Assembly: GCA_038363925.1 (NCBI GenBank)
Contig: JAQQWL010000013.1
Span: 2,852,001 to 2,916,000, forward strand
From: Apiospora phragmitis
Taxonomy: Eukaryota; Ascomycota; Sordariomycetes; Amphisphaeriales; Apiosporaceae
Direction: 5' to 3'
DNA: 64,000 nt
In this document: positions 25,684 through 36,822 of the stretch, piece by piece
How the letters are laid out: every line of letters begins with the position of its first letter
Position numbering within the stretch: position 1 is the first letter of the stretch
Program-made: the position numbers and the translations under genes
The notes under the pieces: generated by a model
Told to the model about the DNA's origin: nothing
The model's input: the letters and a program-made list of their open reading frames with translations, nothing else
Database searches by the model: none

Positions 25684-26598
25684 ATGCACATGCTCCGATC
25701 CTTCGCCACCGCCTCCAGAAAAATGAAGATGGCGCCCATCGCCGCCGCCGACATCCCCTCGCTCACCCTGCTGTACAAGCTGCGCAAGCTGGACAAGGCG
25801 CCGACCACGCCCGTCGCCGGCGCCACGCCCCAGAACAATGACCGCGTCGCCCTCCTGCGCGGCGACATCACCACCTTGGCCGTCGACGCCATCGTCAACG
25901 CGGCCAACAACTCGCTGCTCGGCGGCGGCGGCGTCGACGGCGCCATCCACCGCGCCGCCGGCCGCGGCTTGCTGCGCGAGTGCCGGGGCCTCCACGGCTG
26001 CGACACGGGCCGCGCCAAGATCACCGACGCCTACGACCTGCCCTGCCGCAAGGTCATCCACACCGTCGGCCCCGTCTACGACGGCCTGCGCCCGGAGCGC
26101 AGCGAGGCCGCCCTGCGCGGCTGCTACCACTCCTCGCTCGAGCTCGCGGTCGAGCACGGGCTCAAGACCGTCGCGTTCAGCGGCATCAGCACGGGCATTT
26201 ACGGCTATCCCAGCTTGGATGCCTGCCAGGTGGCCTGTGACACGGTTAAGCGCTTCATGGACCAAAATGGAGACAAGTTGGATAAGGTTGTCTTTGTGAC
26301 CTTCGAGGCTAAGGATGTCCGCTCATACGACGAAACCCTGCCGTAAGTCTTACCTTTCTACCCTAAAGACTGGCCTTTATTAATAGTCTGGAATGTGCTA
26401 ACCACTGGTCTCTTAATACACAGGCTTTATTTCCCGCCCGACACCGAGACCTCAGTCGACCAAGAGAAAGCCGCCGAGGACCAGGCAGCCGAGGCCAAGG
26501 CCACGGCCAGCAAGCTTCCCGACGTGCCCACTACCGACCCTGCTCAAATCGATTCCGATCATGCCCAAAAGAAGCAGAAGCAGGATGGAGAGTCATGA
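25684..26598 (+). CDS. MacroD-type macrodomain protein (ADP-ribosyl hydrolase)
   Basis: Two exons, 25684-26342 and 26424-26598, are joined over an 81-nt GTAAGT...CACAG intron in matching phase (277 residues). A MacroD-class macrodomain spans about residues 45-215: GDIT, VDAIVNAAN, LLGGGGVDGAIH, GCDTGRAKIT, VIHTVGP and SGISTGIYGYP are all present. These are the ADP-ribose-binding loops of enzymes that remove mono-ADP-ribose from acidic residues or hydrolyse O-acetyl-ADP-ribose. The start M-H-MLRSFATASRK looks like a mitochondrial presequence, as in human MACROD1. Inner ATGs at 25690 and 25723 would shorten or remove it, so dual targeting is possible. The second exon is an Ala/Lys-rich acidic tail ending in a short basic KKQKQ stretch. 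Confidence 0.9.
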
Positions 26599-27122
26599 TC
26601 GTTCTCTCTACCAGAACAATGGAAATTGCTGAATGGCCAAAATGATTTCATGACGGGCACGGGAGCATGGCGTTGGCGTTATTCCATAATGAGGAATGGA
26701 CATATGGATGGATCTTAGGATACTGCCCATCACAGGCAATGCGTGTTACACCAGGCATTACTTCTCAATGTCTGACTTGGCATCTCCAAGGTCAATTGAC
26801 CTTTTCTCATCTACTATGTGCTGTTTCCTTGACTTGATGACCTCGAAGGCCCGAGCTTATTGTGCTCGGTCGCCTGAACTCCTGGCCCAGACCATCCGTC
26901 AAGGAAGGATACAGAGATCTCTCGAAAGAGCTTGTCCAGCTTTCTGAGGTTGCTGAAGCACTATTAATCCTCAGGCACTGCCTTTAATATGAGAAGGCTC
27001 ATGCCACGGATAGGGGTATATATGTCGTCTGATTCCCTAGATGTTTCCCTTCCACACTTCATCAATACACCAACTCTACTGTATCACTTCTGTCTTCCCA
27101 GAACTATCTCTGACAGGCCAAG
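26599..27122. other. Intergenic region
   Basis: This is the spacer between the macrodomain gene and the Cys-rich gene on the same strand. It has no supported gene. A pyrimidine-rich stretch before 27123 is a plausible promoter and leader. Confidence 0.6.
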
Positions 27123-28638
27123 ATGGAAGGTAGCAGGGAACAACACACCTCCCAACCCAATCATCAAGATGTATCGGCTCCGGCTACGCCTCTGTCATCG
27201 TCCCAAGCAACAATCGATGAGAAATCCGTCTCTTTCCCGGGTATGAACTTCGGCCCCCTCCGCATCCTATTCCAGTTTGGAGCCGAGAATCCGCAGCCAG
27301 CTCAGAGTCCCCTAGGTAGCCCCCTTGCAGGCGCCGCAGAAGCGGCGGCAGCAGCAGCAGCAGTTAGCCACTCAATCCCCGGCGCAAGCCCTCCCGGTAC
27401 CTCCGCCACCTCGCCGACGGCCCAGACACTCGGTCAGGAGAAAATCGTCCCCGAGGTCCCAGCGACCGCCACCACATCGGCAAACAGCAGCGCAACAGGT
27501 AAAGAGCAAGAAAAGGAGCCGGATGCTGCTGCGGATGACAGTAGTAGCATCACCACCAGCACCACCACTACCACCACCGAGAAACACTGCAGCGTATGCG
27601 GTCACACCAAACCCCTATCGCAGTTCCTCCCCAAACAGGTCCGCCGCGGCGGGTACAACCGGGAGTGCCGCGCCTGCCGCAGCAAGGACGACGAGAAGAA
27701 ACGAAAGCGGTACGACGAACGGGCGCGCGCGGCCGGTCCCCTGGGTCTCGTCGTCTGCATCAGGTGCATCAAGGCGTACCCACGAGCCCACTTCCAGGCC
27801 GACCACCCGAAAGGACGAGAGGGTGGTGATAAACGTCTGACCAAGCGATGCATCATCTGCCGCCTTGGGTCGAGGAAGCAGTTCTGTGAGAAATGCGACG
27901 AGGAACTCTCGGCGTCCGAAAAGAAGGCGGGACTGGCCGCGAAGGGGGGGCAGACGATGCTCTGCGCCGCTTGTTCACCATCACCATCGTCGTCAGCAGC
28001 ATCGACCGAAGTAACACCGGAGCCGGGCTTGGCATCTGCGTCATCTCGTGCCGCTTCTACTGGAGAAGCTGGTGTGAACGACCAAGGCAACAACGGCAGT
28101 ACAACGACTACATCCCCGCCAAGCTCGGAACTATCGCCATCTGTTGAACCAGATACCGGCAGTGCCAAGAAGAGAGGCCCACAGCCACTATCTCCTGAGC
28201 GAAACCCGAGCGCAGCCAAGAAAGGCAGGTTCGCGGATACTAAGGAGACTCTGGGCGACGAAGTTGAAGCCAAAGCCGAAGCCACTGCCACTGCTGCTCC
28301 CACTACTGCTGCTCCCGTTACCAGCCCGGACCCCGGCGTTATTGCCTCGGCAGACAAAGGAGGAGAAACATCGGAGCAGACGTCATCCTCAGCAACTCCA
28401 AAGCTTCCCCCTTTGGAGCTGTTGTTACGTGACGAGGACATGCAGAATCGGTTCATCCAGGGATTGGGGCAATTCATTGAGAACTTCAGAAGTAACGAGA
28501 CTAAGACTACTGACAAAGGGGAAGGGGAAGGCGAAGGATATCGGGAAGCCAGAGAACGGGATTGTGGATAAGGAGAATGACACGAAGAAGGCCAACAATG
28601 ACGATGGTGGACAGGATGTGGATATGGCCACCAGCTGA
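27123..28638 (+). CDS. Cys-rich zinc-binding, low-complexity protein (possible Stc1-like domain)
   Basis: The continuous frame runs 27123-28571. A Ser/Thr/Ala-rich N-terminus of about 150 residues precedes a cysteine module at about residues 155-265, with C-x2-C-G-H-T-K-P-x4-F, CRACR, C-x2-CIKAYPRAHF, CIICR, CEKC and CAAC. The C-x2-C...KP...F pattern repeated with C-x2-C pairs resembles the Stc1 domain that links RNAi to heterochromatin in fungi, but this is a weak, by-eye resemblance. A long disordered region follows, and then a short conserved-looking helix (LLLRDEDMQNRFIQGLGQFI). The last residues switch frame: removing one base in the AAAGGGG run at 28515-28521 gives a more natural acidic tail ending at 28638. 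It is probably nuclear, as an inference from composition. Confidence 0.7.
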
Positions 28639-28929
28639 ACTTGGAAGTTCATCGTGTGAGAGTGTATTATCGCTCTATGCTGGATATCGGATATGGTTGG
28701 GTATAACCAACATGTACACCTCTGCACAGATACCCGTGGTATCGCTAGATTGCTGCCCCACGATCTCAGGGAAGGGAGCGGGACCCGCGGCCAATAGATC
28801 TCACTTTAGGATAGACCATTGATTTGATTTAATACATCATAATATCTCATCTGCCCACAATCTAGCTACCTTACCGCCTCATGAAGGAGACCGACCCCCA
28901 ACGTCTCTATCAAGGGGGCCATCCACCTC

Positions 28930-29205
28930 CTATTTCGGTTTCCCGTGCAGCCGATGTCGCCTGCGATTCTTGCCATTTTCCTCCAGACAGTCGTGGCACT
29001 GCAGCGACCCGGGCGCCCGCTCCAGCCTGCATTTGCACACGCAGAGGCAGCCCCGGTAGGTCGGCCACGTCTTGCGCCACAGCCGGGCGTTCTCGCACAC
29101 GAGGCACAGGTCAGCAGAAGGGGAGTCTCCTCCTCCTTCTTCTTGTTGTTGAGCCCAGTTGGAGCATTTGCAGAAGTCGCAGCGGCAGGATGTTTGGACC
29201 ACCAT
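28930..29205 (-). CDS. Small Cys-rich protein (91 aa), function unknown
   Basis: The frame begins at an ATG with an ideal context (GCCATGG) and encodes 91 residues with 13 cysteines: SCRCDFCKC, CLVC, GCLCVCKC and CHDC, ending in a basic RRRHR tail. Pairing of C-x2-C units suggests a zinc-binding fold. It has no signal peptide, so it is not a classical secreted Cys-rich effector. It is convergent with the Cys-rich gene ending at 28638. The antisense 264-codon frame at 28881-29675 shows no protein-like composition. Family not recognised; it is either a real small gene or a chance frame. Confidence 0.55.
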   Translation of the reverse strand: MVVQTSCRCDFCKCSNWAQQQEEGGGDSPSADLCLVCENARLWRKTWPTYRGCLCVCKCRLERAPGSLQCHDCLEENGKNRRRHRLHGKPK

Positions 29206-30539
29206 GGCTGGGTTGGGTGGTTGGTGTGTGTTTGGTATGTAATTACAGCGACGTGAGGAAAGGAGATTCAGTAGGGCAATTAAGAGATGGATGGTACGCG
29301 ATACCCCCCGCGCGAATGAGGGCTCTGGTCTCAAGGGAAAGGAGTTATGGACTGGGTTATGCCAAAGGAAGCTGGGTATATAGTCTGATAGATCTCGTAG
29401 TGTTCGTGGCTGTAAATTGGAGAGAAAGGGGGGGGATGGATGGGAAACAAATCAGTCGCCAGCCCTTCGGGAAAGGAGACGCTGCATGGCGACCAGCAGC
29501 CACCAAAGGAATGCCCATTTTCCATCCATCCTTGTCCGAAGAAAAAAAGACGAAGTTCATTGTTGGTTTCGAAACGTCAGCCCTTGTCATCTTGCCTTCC
29601 ATTGTCCAGCTTGCTGGGGGTCAAAGAAGTGCCACTCAACAAGTCTACGGCGCGTACGTTGGGCAAATCCGCTGACAGAATTAGCATCGTGCTCTGAGTA
29701 GCTGACTACTTACCTACTTAGGTAGCTACGCATGTACACATGTAGGGAGAAAGAGGCCAGGGTAAGTTCAACTGTCAAGGTATCATCATCCCCTCCATTC
29801 ATTGGCTATGGCAGAGGGCTTTGGTCGTGGAGAATCGCATCACATCGCATCGCATCACCTACTAGCTGCTGCTTAACCAGGCAGCCCCCTTTCAGTGGTC
29901 AATTGGGTTCTCACGCATGGTGTTCCAGCAAACAGGCGAGCGCGCATGTAGAACCAAACATGCACGCATAACTCCCAACTCCACGAAGGCGATTACGATG
30001 ACGAGGCATGGATGTATGTGTACACAGGTCAGATGACTTCAAAGAGCACATCTGCAGTACCGGGTTTGTGTGTTCTTGCATGTGTGCTGGTGCATGTGTA
30101 ACTGTTGGCCCGGAAATTCTTCGCCGGCATGCTCGCACAACGACACGAAGGGAGATACCATGCCATATGATTCGATGAAGTAAATGGCCTCTCTAGTGTT
30201 GGACATGACGACTAGATCCTACCTACCCGGTCTCTGCGATCCTTTCAAACTATAGTTGGGCTTCTTATCCAAGAGGACATACTAACTGTTCTGAAGTTGC
30301 CATAATAGACGTGTACGGGCTAGGAGAAGAAGCTGCAAGGGAACGTTCAAATCCATGTTATTCAAGAAGAACTAAGCATATGAAAAGTGGTATCTAGCAT
30401 CTATGAGAGTCCCATCTGTAGTATCGAGGAAGTCCTCCTCGAAAATCAAGAAATCCATAAAGCGCTTGATTCCCCATCGTAAAATATCCCCTATCCATCA
30501 TCATCCATAACTAGTGTCAATTTTTACGGATAGCAACGC
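29206..30539. other. Intergenic region
   Basis: About 1.3 kb holds scattered short frames on both strands but none with domain sense or splice context. It carries a small CATCG-type simple repeat near 29,840. It contains the 3' flank of the Jen1-like gene. Confidence 0.6.
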
Positions 30540-32532
30540 CTATTCTAACTGACGGGCGACCGCCTTCTCCTCATCCACCGAGCTATCGCGTCGGTGCGCC
30601 CCCGCACCGACATCGTGATGCTTGCTATCAATGACCTCGGCCATGTCGGCGTCCTGGTCGACATCGAACGATTTGCTGAGGTGCTCGGGCCCCAAGAAGG
30701 TCAGGAGGATGACATAGGCATACACGCAACCCATGAAGATGCAGATGACAATGCCGTAGTTGTAGCGCTTGACGTTTCCCATGGGCGGTAGGGGGAACCG
30801 CTCGCCAATGGTGGCCTCGATGGTGGACGAGGCCGAAGAGACCAGGTTGCCGAGCTGGTAGCTGGTGCCGACGACGAATGTGCGGAAGGCACCCCGGCGA
30901 TAGTTCCATGAGGTGCACGGGGATAACGCCCCAGGCACCCTGGACGCAGAATTGCTCGAAGAAGGCGGCCGCGATAAGACCCCTGTTGGAGACGAATGAG
31001 TACGGGTACAGCAGGGCGCCGCCCAGAACGCACATGACAATGATGCTGATACGGCGGCCGAAGATTTGAGAGCTGAAGCCGACGACGGTACCCCCAAGCA
31101 TCGCGCCGAGGTTGGCCACAATCTGAGTCACCGTAACATCGTTTTGTGAAAAGTTGTACTGGTTGCTCAACATCGTAGGGTAGAGATCCTGGCTGCCATG
31201 GGACATGAAGTTGAAGCCAGCCATAAGCAACACGAGATAGGTGAGCAACGCCCAGTGACGCTTCAAGGCGACTTTGCCTTCTGCAATGAACGTCTTTCCT
31301 ACATTGCCACCTTCAACGCGCCGCACCTCCTGGTGGTGTCGGTACGTCTTGGTTTCGGGCAGCATCAGTCGGAAGAGGATGATGAGCACGGGCGGACAGG
31401 CACCAAACCAGAACAGCGGCCGCCATCCGTGAGGGGTGGTGTTAACAAGGCCACGAGCGAACGCGGTAGCAAGTAGATAGCCAAAGGCATAACCTTGTTG
31501 GAGGATGCCACTCATCAAGCCACGAGCTTCCGTGGGCAGGTCCTCGAGAGCAGTGGCGGCGGCATTGCCATACAAACCACCCATGGCAACACCGAACAAA
31601 GCTCTACATGCGAGGAATTGGCTGTAAGTTTGGCAGAAACCAGTCCCCTGTTTTCGTTGTTAGCATTGTCCAGCTCGACATGATTGAAAGCACCGAATGC
31701 GACATTGTGTTTGTGGAGGGGCTATTGCCAAGGACGGGTGGCTTGGCTAGAGTTTCTGCGCAACGCTGCAGCCAAGGTATCGCCAAGTCGCGCCGTTTGC
31801 GGGACGGGTTCGCAATGGTCGGCTTGGCTCTCGATCGAGTGGCCCACGATCTAAGACTGCCCCAGAAGACCCGCAAAGCTTGGCAAAGCTTGGCCTTTGG
31901 CAGAAAGAGGATCAAAAAGAGCAAATTGCAAACCACTTACAAGCTCAAGAGCGATGAACAGCAGGTTGTTGACAATGAAAGGCCATTTGCGGCCGTATCG
32001 ATCAGCAGCGATGCCAAAAAGTATGGAGCCAACAGAACGGAACATAAGTACTAGAGTGATTCCCCAGGTGATGTCGGTTTTGGTCTTGCCGAAGTCCTCG
32101 GCGAGATCCTCCACTGTCAAAGAAACAGTAAAAAAGTCAAAGGCATCCCAGGTCTGTGGTTGCCAACATTATTAGCCAATTGGCAAGATTATATGCTTAT
32201 ATCATAATCCACGGGGCAACGACTTACCCAAGCGACGAAAGCGACGGCAAAGAAAGCCCAGTTTTGCATGGTGAGCATTCTCAGCAATTTGATGGGGTTC
32301 GGCGCGGGCGCCATGGCCGGCTTCAAGCTTGATAAGCGCGTGGCGAAATATTTCCCGGTGCTCATGCCTACGTAGTGAACCGTGTGAGTTTCATGCTCAT
32401 GTTTATTATCGGCAACGCTTGGCCATCTCGGATGGTGAAGGGAAGCGGATTGCCTTACCATGATGGGGGAGGGTACAAGTTGGAGTCCTCGCCCTCCAAG
32501 TCTCTCCTGGTGCCCTCGCCATGGGCGGGCAT
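30540..32532 (-). CDS. jen1: Jen1-type MFS monocarboxylate/proton symporter
   Basis: The core exons are 32365-32228, 32153-31941 and 31647-30540. Introns are 32154-32227 (74 nt) and 31648-31940 (293 nt), both phase 0. A probable extra N-terminal exon starts at ATG 32532 (acidic, ending in LYPPPSW), but its junction is not resolved. Signature Jen1 segments are WTWDAFDFFTVSLT, DITWGITLVLM, GIAADRYGRKWPF, FLACRALFG and NLGAMLGG, with about 12 membrane spans. The family imports lactate, pyruvate, acetate or other short carboxylates with protons at the plasma membrane and is usually glucose-repressed. Near 30892-30895 (C4) the frame shifts by one extra base; both sides read as Jen1, so an indel error is likely. 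The C-terminus is cytosolic and charged. Confidence 0.88.
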
Positions 32533-34679
32533 CTGTTGGGTCTTGTCCATGTTGTCGACGGTGACAAGTGGATGCAGGTCGAGAGTCGCAATTCGGGAGG
32601 CGACGAGAATGCTTGGGAGAAGTCTCTAGCCCGAGAAAACCTTGCGTTCCTGGGGTCACGTCTGCTCTTTATGTGGGAAATGCAAAAGCAGTCCCATCCC
32701 TGCAAATATGAAAGATAAGGAGAGACATACTAACGCCGTGTTCGCCTTTAATATTTTGGCCGAAGCGTGTGCGATGTGCGGGGGAAGCGCTATCCCTACC
32801 AAGTCCCCCAGCATCTTCAAGGATACGTGGGCTAGCTGGCTGGTGTCCACACTCGTACCCCGTGGGAAAGACGGCAGGCAGGTGACAGAAGGACTACTAC
32901 CAGCTAGAGGCTAGAGATGGCCTAGCTTGTGAGTAATCCTATGGCAAGCAATTACGTAGGCACGCCGCGGCGTTTCCGACCGGCCCTTCTCTAGGTGGGA
33001 GCGATGAAATGCAAGCCTGGCGAATGAAATGACGAGGTGGCATGCGAAGGGAGGAAGGGGGACGGACTGGGATCAGGACTGGGATTACGGGGCCCGAATG
33101 CACGGTTAGGATTTCCATTCCGACAGTTCATCTCACCAATCTGCCAACGGTATCCTGGTTACGCCAAGAAGCGCTTTATGTCCAACAAGCAACGTGCGCT
33201 TTTCCTTTTCGATGCATTGCATGCTGGCGAGGAATCCATTTCCGGCTCCTGGCGTTAGTTACAGGAAGTTAGTCTTTGTTCAAGCAGAGCTTTAAGAGCA
33301 AGTTGAGCGACTTTATGAATGTCTTCGACTGCCTCCCGTACTCCCAGCCACTAGCTGTAAGCAAAAGGATGAGATCGCCGCGATTAACCTTGGTGGGATT
33401 ACCGAGGTTGCATCGTGGACTGGCAACGGTTGGATGCATGTAACCCTACCTATGATGCATTCCGTCACAGCGAGGCAATTGGAGCAAACACAAGCAATAT
33501 TGAAGGATAGAAAAGAACGAACCAGAAGCGAACTACGCGGGAACCAGAGAAAGCACCTACAGCAGCCGCTAACCTCCAGAATCTGCCCCAATGCCCCCAA
33601 TAGTTTCAGTGGGGATTGGGGAAGAGTGGATATTTCCCCGCAGCTGCCAAGCGCTGTCGGAGGTGGTTTCCAATGGATGGAATGCCTGCTGAAATGACCC
33701 GTAGGAATGGTTCATTTCATGTCCAGTTCGTCCAGTGTACAGTAAGTCTTTGGCCTGATAAATCGGAATTGTTCTGCCGCACTTCAGGGCAACCATGTCA
33801 AGCATCGTCCTACGGCCGAGTCAGATGTCCAGATCCTTCAAATCTGTTGCACGGCATCACAGCTGAAGTTTAGTGCGTACCTAAGGTAGATTTATTGACA
33901 GGACGGGAAGAGAAGGGGAAAGAAAAGGAAGAGAGAGGGAAAAAATTGAAGGCATCGTGTGCGTCACGCCACCCAACACCGCATTGCCGAAGCTCGTCCG
34001 ACGCGACGGCACACACACCCAACAACTAGAATATTTGAGATAAGGCGTTGCGCCGAGTTATCAGATTGGGCCGTTAAACCGCCGAATCCAAATCCAAAGT
34101 TTGCGATGCTGTTGACTGTATCACGGAAATCGCTAATTCCATCCGAGGTGCAAAGTGTGCCAATAAGGCTGATGCTGTGGCTGATGCTGTGTCACGACCG
34201 GCTGCGTGCTAGGCTGCCTGCCAGCCATGCATCTGTTGCGATCGGCAAGGCAGCATGGGAGCTAAAGAAAGATCTCGTTGGATTTTGTCCAACGGTGCTG
34301 TTGGCGTTGAGACCCAATGCATATCTCCCCGATCAGCTCCTTTGACATTGCAGGCTTCGGCGAATTAATTTGTATGACGCATGTCGATCACAGCAAAGCC
34401 GTGAGTACAGGCGATCGATCCGTCAAACTCTCGGCACCTGATTCTTATTAGAAGCCACGAACAAAATTTCACATGGTCGGCGGTCAAGATCAGCCATGGA
34501 TGCCGCCACACAACGTTCTTAGCGAGATCCAACTACATGCAATTGCAATGCCATCCACCGCATCATTGAGCACTATCGGAACCTCGCACACCACGATGAT
34601 CCGGATCGACTTGTAGACCTCCGAATCAATAGTCACAAGCCTCAAAGCTTAAGTCAAACTGTTCAGCCCCGTCAGCGGC
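32533..34679. other. Intergenic region upstream of jen1-like gene
   Basis: About 2.1 kb has only short unconvincing frames (for example 33313-33600 -). It must hold the promoter of the Jen1-like gene and the 3' flank of the P450 gene. Its length fits a heavily regulated nutrient gene. No defined binding site is claimed. Confidence 0.6.
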
Positions 34680-36187
34680 TCAGAAAAAGCGCATCGGGCA
34701 ACTAATAATCCCTAGCTCGGGCATCCTCGAATACTGCAACGGGCCATCAATCTCGAAGTCCTTGGTGCTACGCAGTATCACCCGCATAACCGTTTCGACA
34801 GCTCTGTGGTTGTTCGGAGTATGGGTTAGCCAATAATCGTCGCAATGGCGCTCACATCACACCATGTCTCTCTCTCCGTTGGACCGACCGATAGAGAGAG
34901 AGAAAGGGGATGGGAGGACAAGGGGTTAGTTAGTCGGGGACAACGCCTCCTCAAAGCCCGCCCAAGGTAAGCACACCATCAAACGTACAGTCTAGCCAAT
35001 GGCATCCCCACGCACCGGTGCCTGCCACGCCCGAACCCCATGTGCATCGTGACATTATCCCTGTGCAGCACGAAGTCATCGGGTGCTGCGAACACGGTCG
35101 GGTCACGGTTCGCCGCGGTGTAGTGCAGCGTCACGGGCTCGCCGGGCCGTATGGTCTGGCCGTGCAGTTGAGTGTCGCGCGCCACCGTGCGCGCGAACCC
35201 GCGGTACGGGCTGTAGAGGCGCAGGAACTCCCCGGGCAGCAGCGACTCGTCGGCGCGGAGCTGATTTTGTAAGGGTTTGTCCTCGGACAGGTGCTTGCAG
35301 ATGGACCCGATCAGGATCGGCGGGCCGACGACGCCGACGACTAGGGATTGTCGCAGGCAGCCTCTATATGAAAGACGTCAACGATCACAAGTTAAGGAAG
35401 AAAGAACATAGAAGAAACCATGGAGATAATGACGACAACATAAGGGTACCCACACAAGATGTTCTTCACTCAGCGGGTTTCCCTCAGCATCCCTCTCGAG
35501 CAGCAGCGACGACGCCGGGTCTTCCTCGGGATCTCGAGGGTTCGCGCGCCGGTCCGCCAGCAAGTCACGCGCGATCTGGTACATCGTCAGCGAGTTGGCC
35601 GTGACCGTCTCGCCATCCTGCCGACGCCACGCATTAAGCCAGGCGGCCGAGGTCGCGGCCAGCCTCGGCGCCACATCGGCGTCGTCCAGGTTGAGCCACT
35701 CGGTCTCGACCCGGGCCACGTAGTTGGCCCCAAACCCGGCCGCGACGTCGCCCCTTCCAGCTGCTAAGAGCGGCGCGAGCTGTTCCTCAGCGTGCCGCTG
35801 CAGCGGGCCCGCAAGCCACCGGACGCGCGCCGGCTTCAGCGTCCGCTCGAGGGCGGTGCGGAAGGGCGTGTGCGCCGGCGCGTCGAAGTTCAGGGGCGGG
35901 CGCCGGACGCCGCGCGGGTCGCTGGGCACGACGGCCTTGACGGACGAGAGGTACGTGTCCGCGTCCAGGGCCGCGCGCCGGACGTCCGCGTACCGCGTCA
36001 GCAGCCAGTAGCCGCCGTACTGGCGCGTGTGCGCGAGCGGGCAGTGCTGACGGAGGTGGCGGTACTCGGCGTAGATCTGGTGCGGGTCGTCGCTGACGAC
36101 GACGTGGGCTTGGTCGATGTCGAAGGGCGCTTCTTCTTCCACTTCATCACCATGGTGCTCGACGTCGCGCGATACGGCAGAAGACAT
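34680..36187 (-). CDS. Soluble bacterial-type cytochrome P450 (410 aa)
   Basis: Exons 36187-35454, 35363-34989 and 34803-34680 join in perfect phase to 410 codons plus stop. The start ATG at 36187 precedes an acidic, non-hydrophobic N-terminus, so there is no membrane anchor, unlike most fungal P450s. The heme loop FGRGRHRCVG gives the Cys ligand; E-F-L-R is the K-helix ExxR; an ISCPMRF C-terminus is present. The I-helix region reads VVGVVGPPILIG, without the usual acid/alcohol (D/E)-T pair. Length and motifs match class I bacterial P450s such as CYP101/105 relatives, so an ancient bacterial origin is plausible. It is divergent from an MFS transporter across 635 bp. The substrate cannot be guessed, and the missing Thr raises the possibility of peroxygenase-like or altered oxygen chemistry. 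Confidence 0.88.
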
Positions 36188-36822
36188 GTTTTTCTGGGCA
36201 GATGTTGGTTTGATGTTTCTTTGTCTCTGAGATGATTCAGATAGTCTCTCTTCCCTGGAAAGAACTATGAGATGACAGCCCGAGTGCGCCGTATTGGCTG
36301 GCTCCGGACACTTGGCTGCTTTCGGGTATGGCCCCCCGATCACTCATGGACATGGCTGCAAGAAAGGCAATGAGATACCCTGGCAATCGGTCCCTAATAG
36401 CCTACAGCAGATGTCCTGTCTTAGATTGGGATGAGTCAAGACCGAGGTATTAGCCGCTGCATGTCCGATAGATCTAGCACGGGGTTAAACTGGGTAAATA
36501 CAACATCGTTGGCCACTCACATCCTGTGCCCACCCTACAGTTTGCTGCATATGCATCTCATTGAGATCACCCCATCGGCCTAGTAACAGATCAATCTCTT
36601 GCGGGGTATTAGCGTACGGGGAAGCCTGGGGTAAAGAAGACATAGCATGAGGAGGTTCCGTCGAAAGATCCCCAACAGCGTTATTGAGATTCACGAGATG
36701 ATAAGGGCAGATGTGAACACTGTTTTCCTCGAGTAAAGAGAGTCAAACCGACACTGCCCACCGAAGTCCAGATAACCTCTGGCGACGCCGGAGTTTCAAA
36801 TCTCATTCAAACAAAGTACGCG
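36188..36822. promoter_or_regulatory. Shared divergent promoter of P450 and MFS genes
   Basis: This 635-bp spacer lies between two start codons pointing away from each other. It contains no credible gene; the 69-codon minus frame at 36485-36694 lacks support. The arrangement permits common control of oxidation and transport. Confidence 0.55.

Noticed and set aside
28881..29675. 264-codon plus-strand frame
   Set aside because: It is antisense to the small Cys-rich frame, with no domain and irregular composition; the Cys-rich minus frame has the better start context.
32642..34345. Several 60-128-codon frames
   Set aside because: No domain, no consistent composition, no splice partners; treated as intergenic noise.
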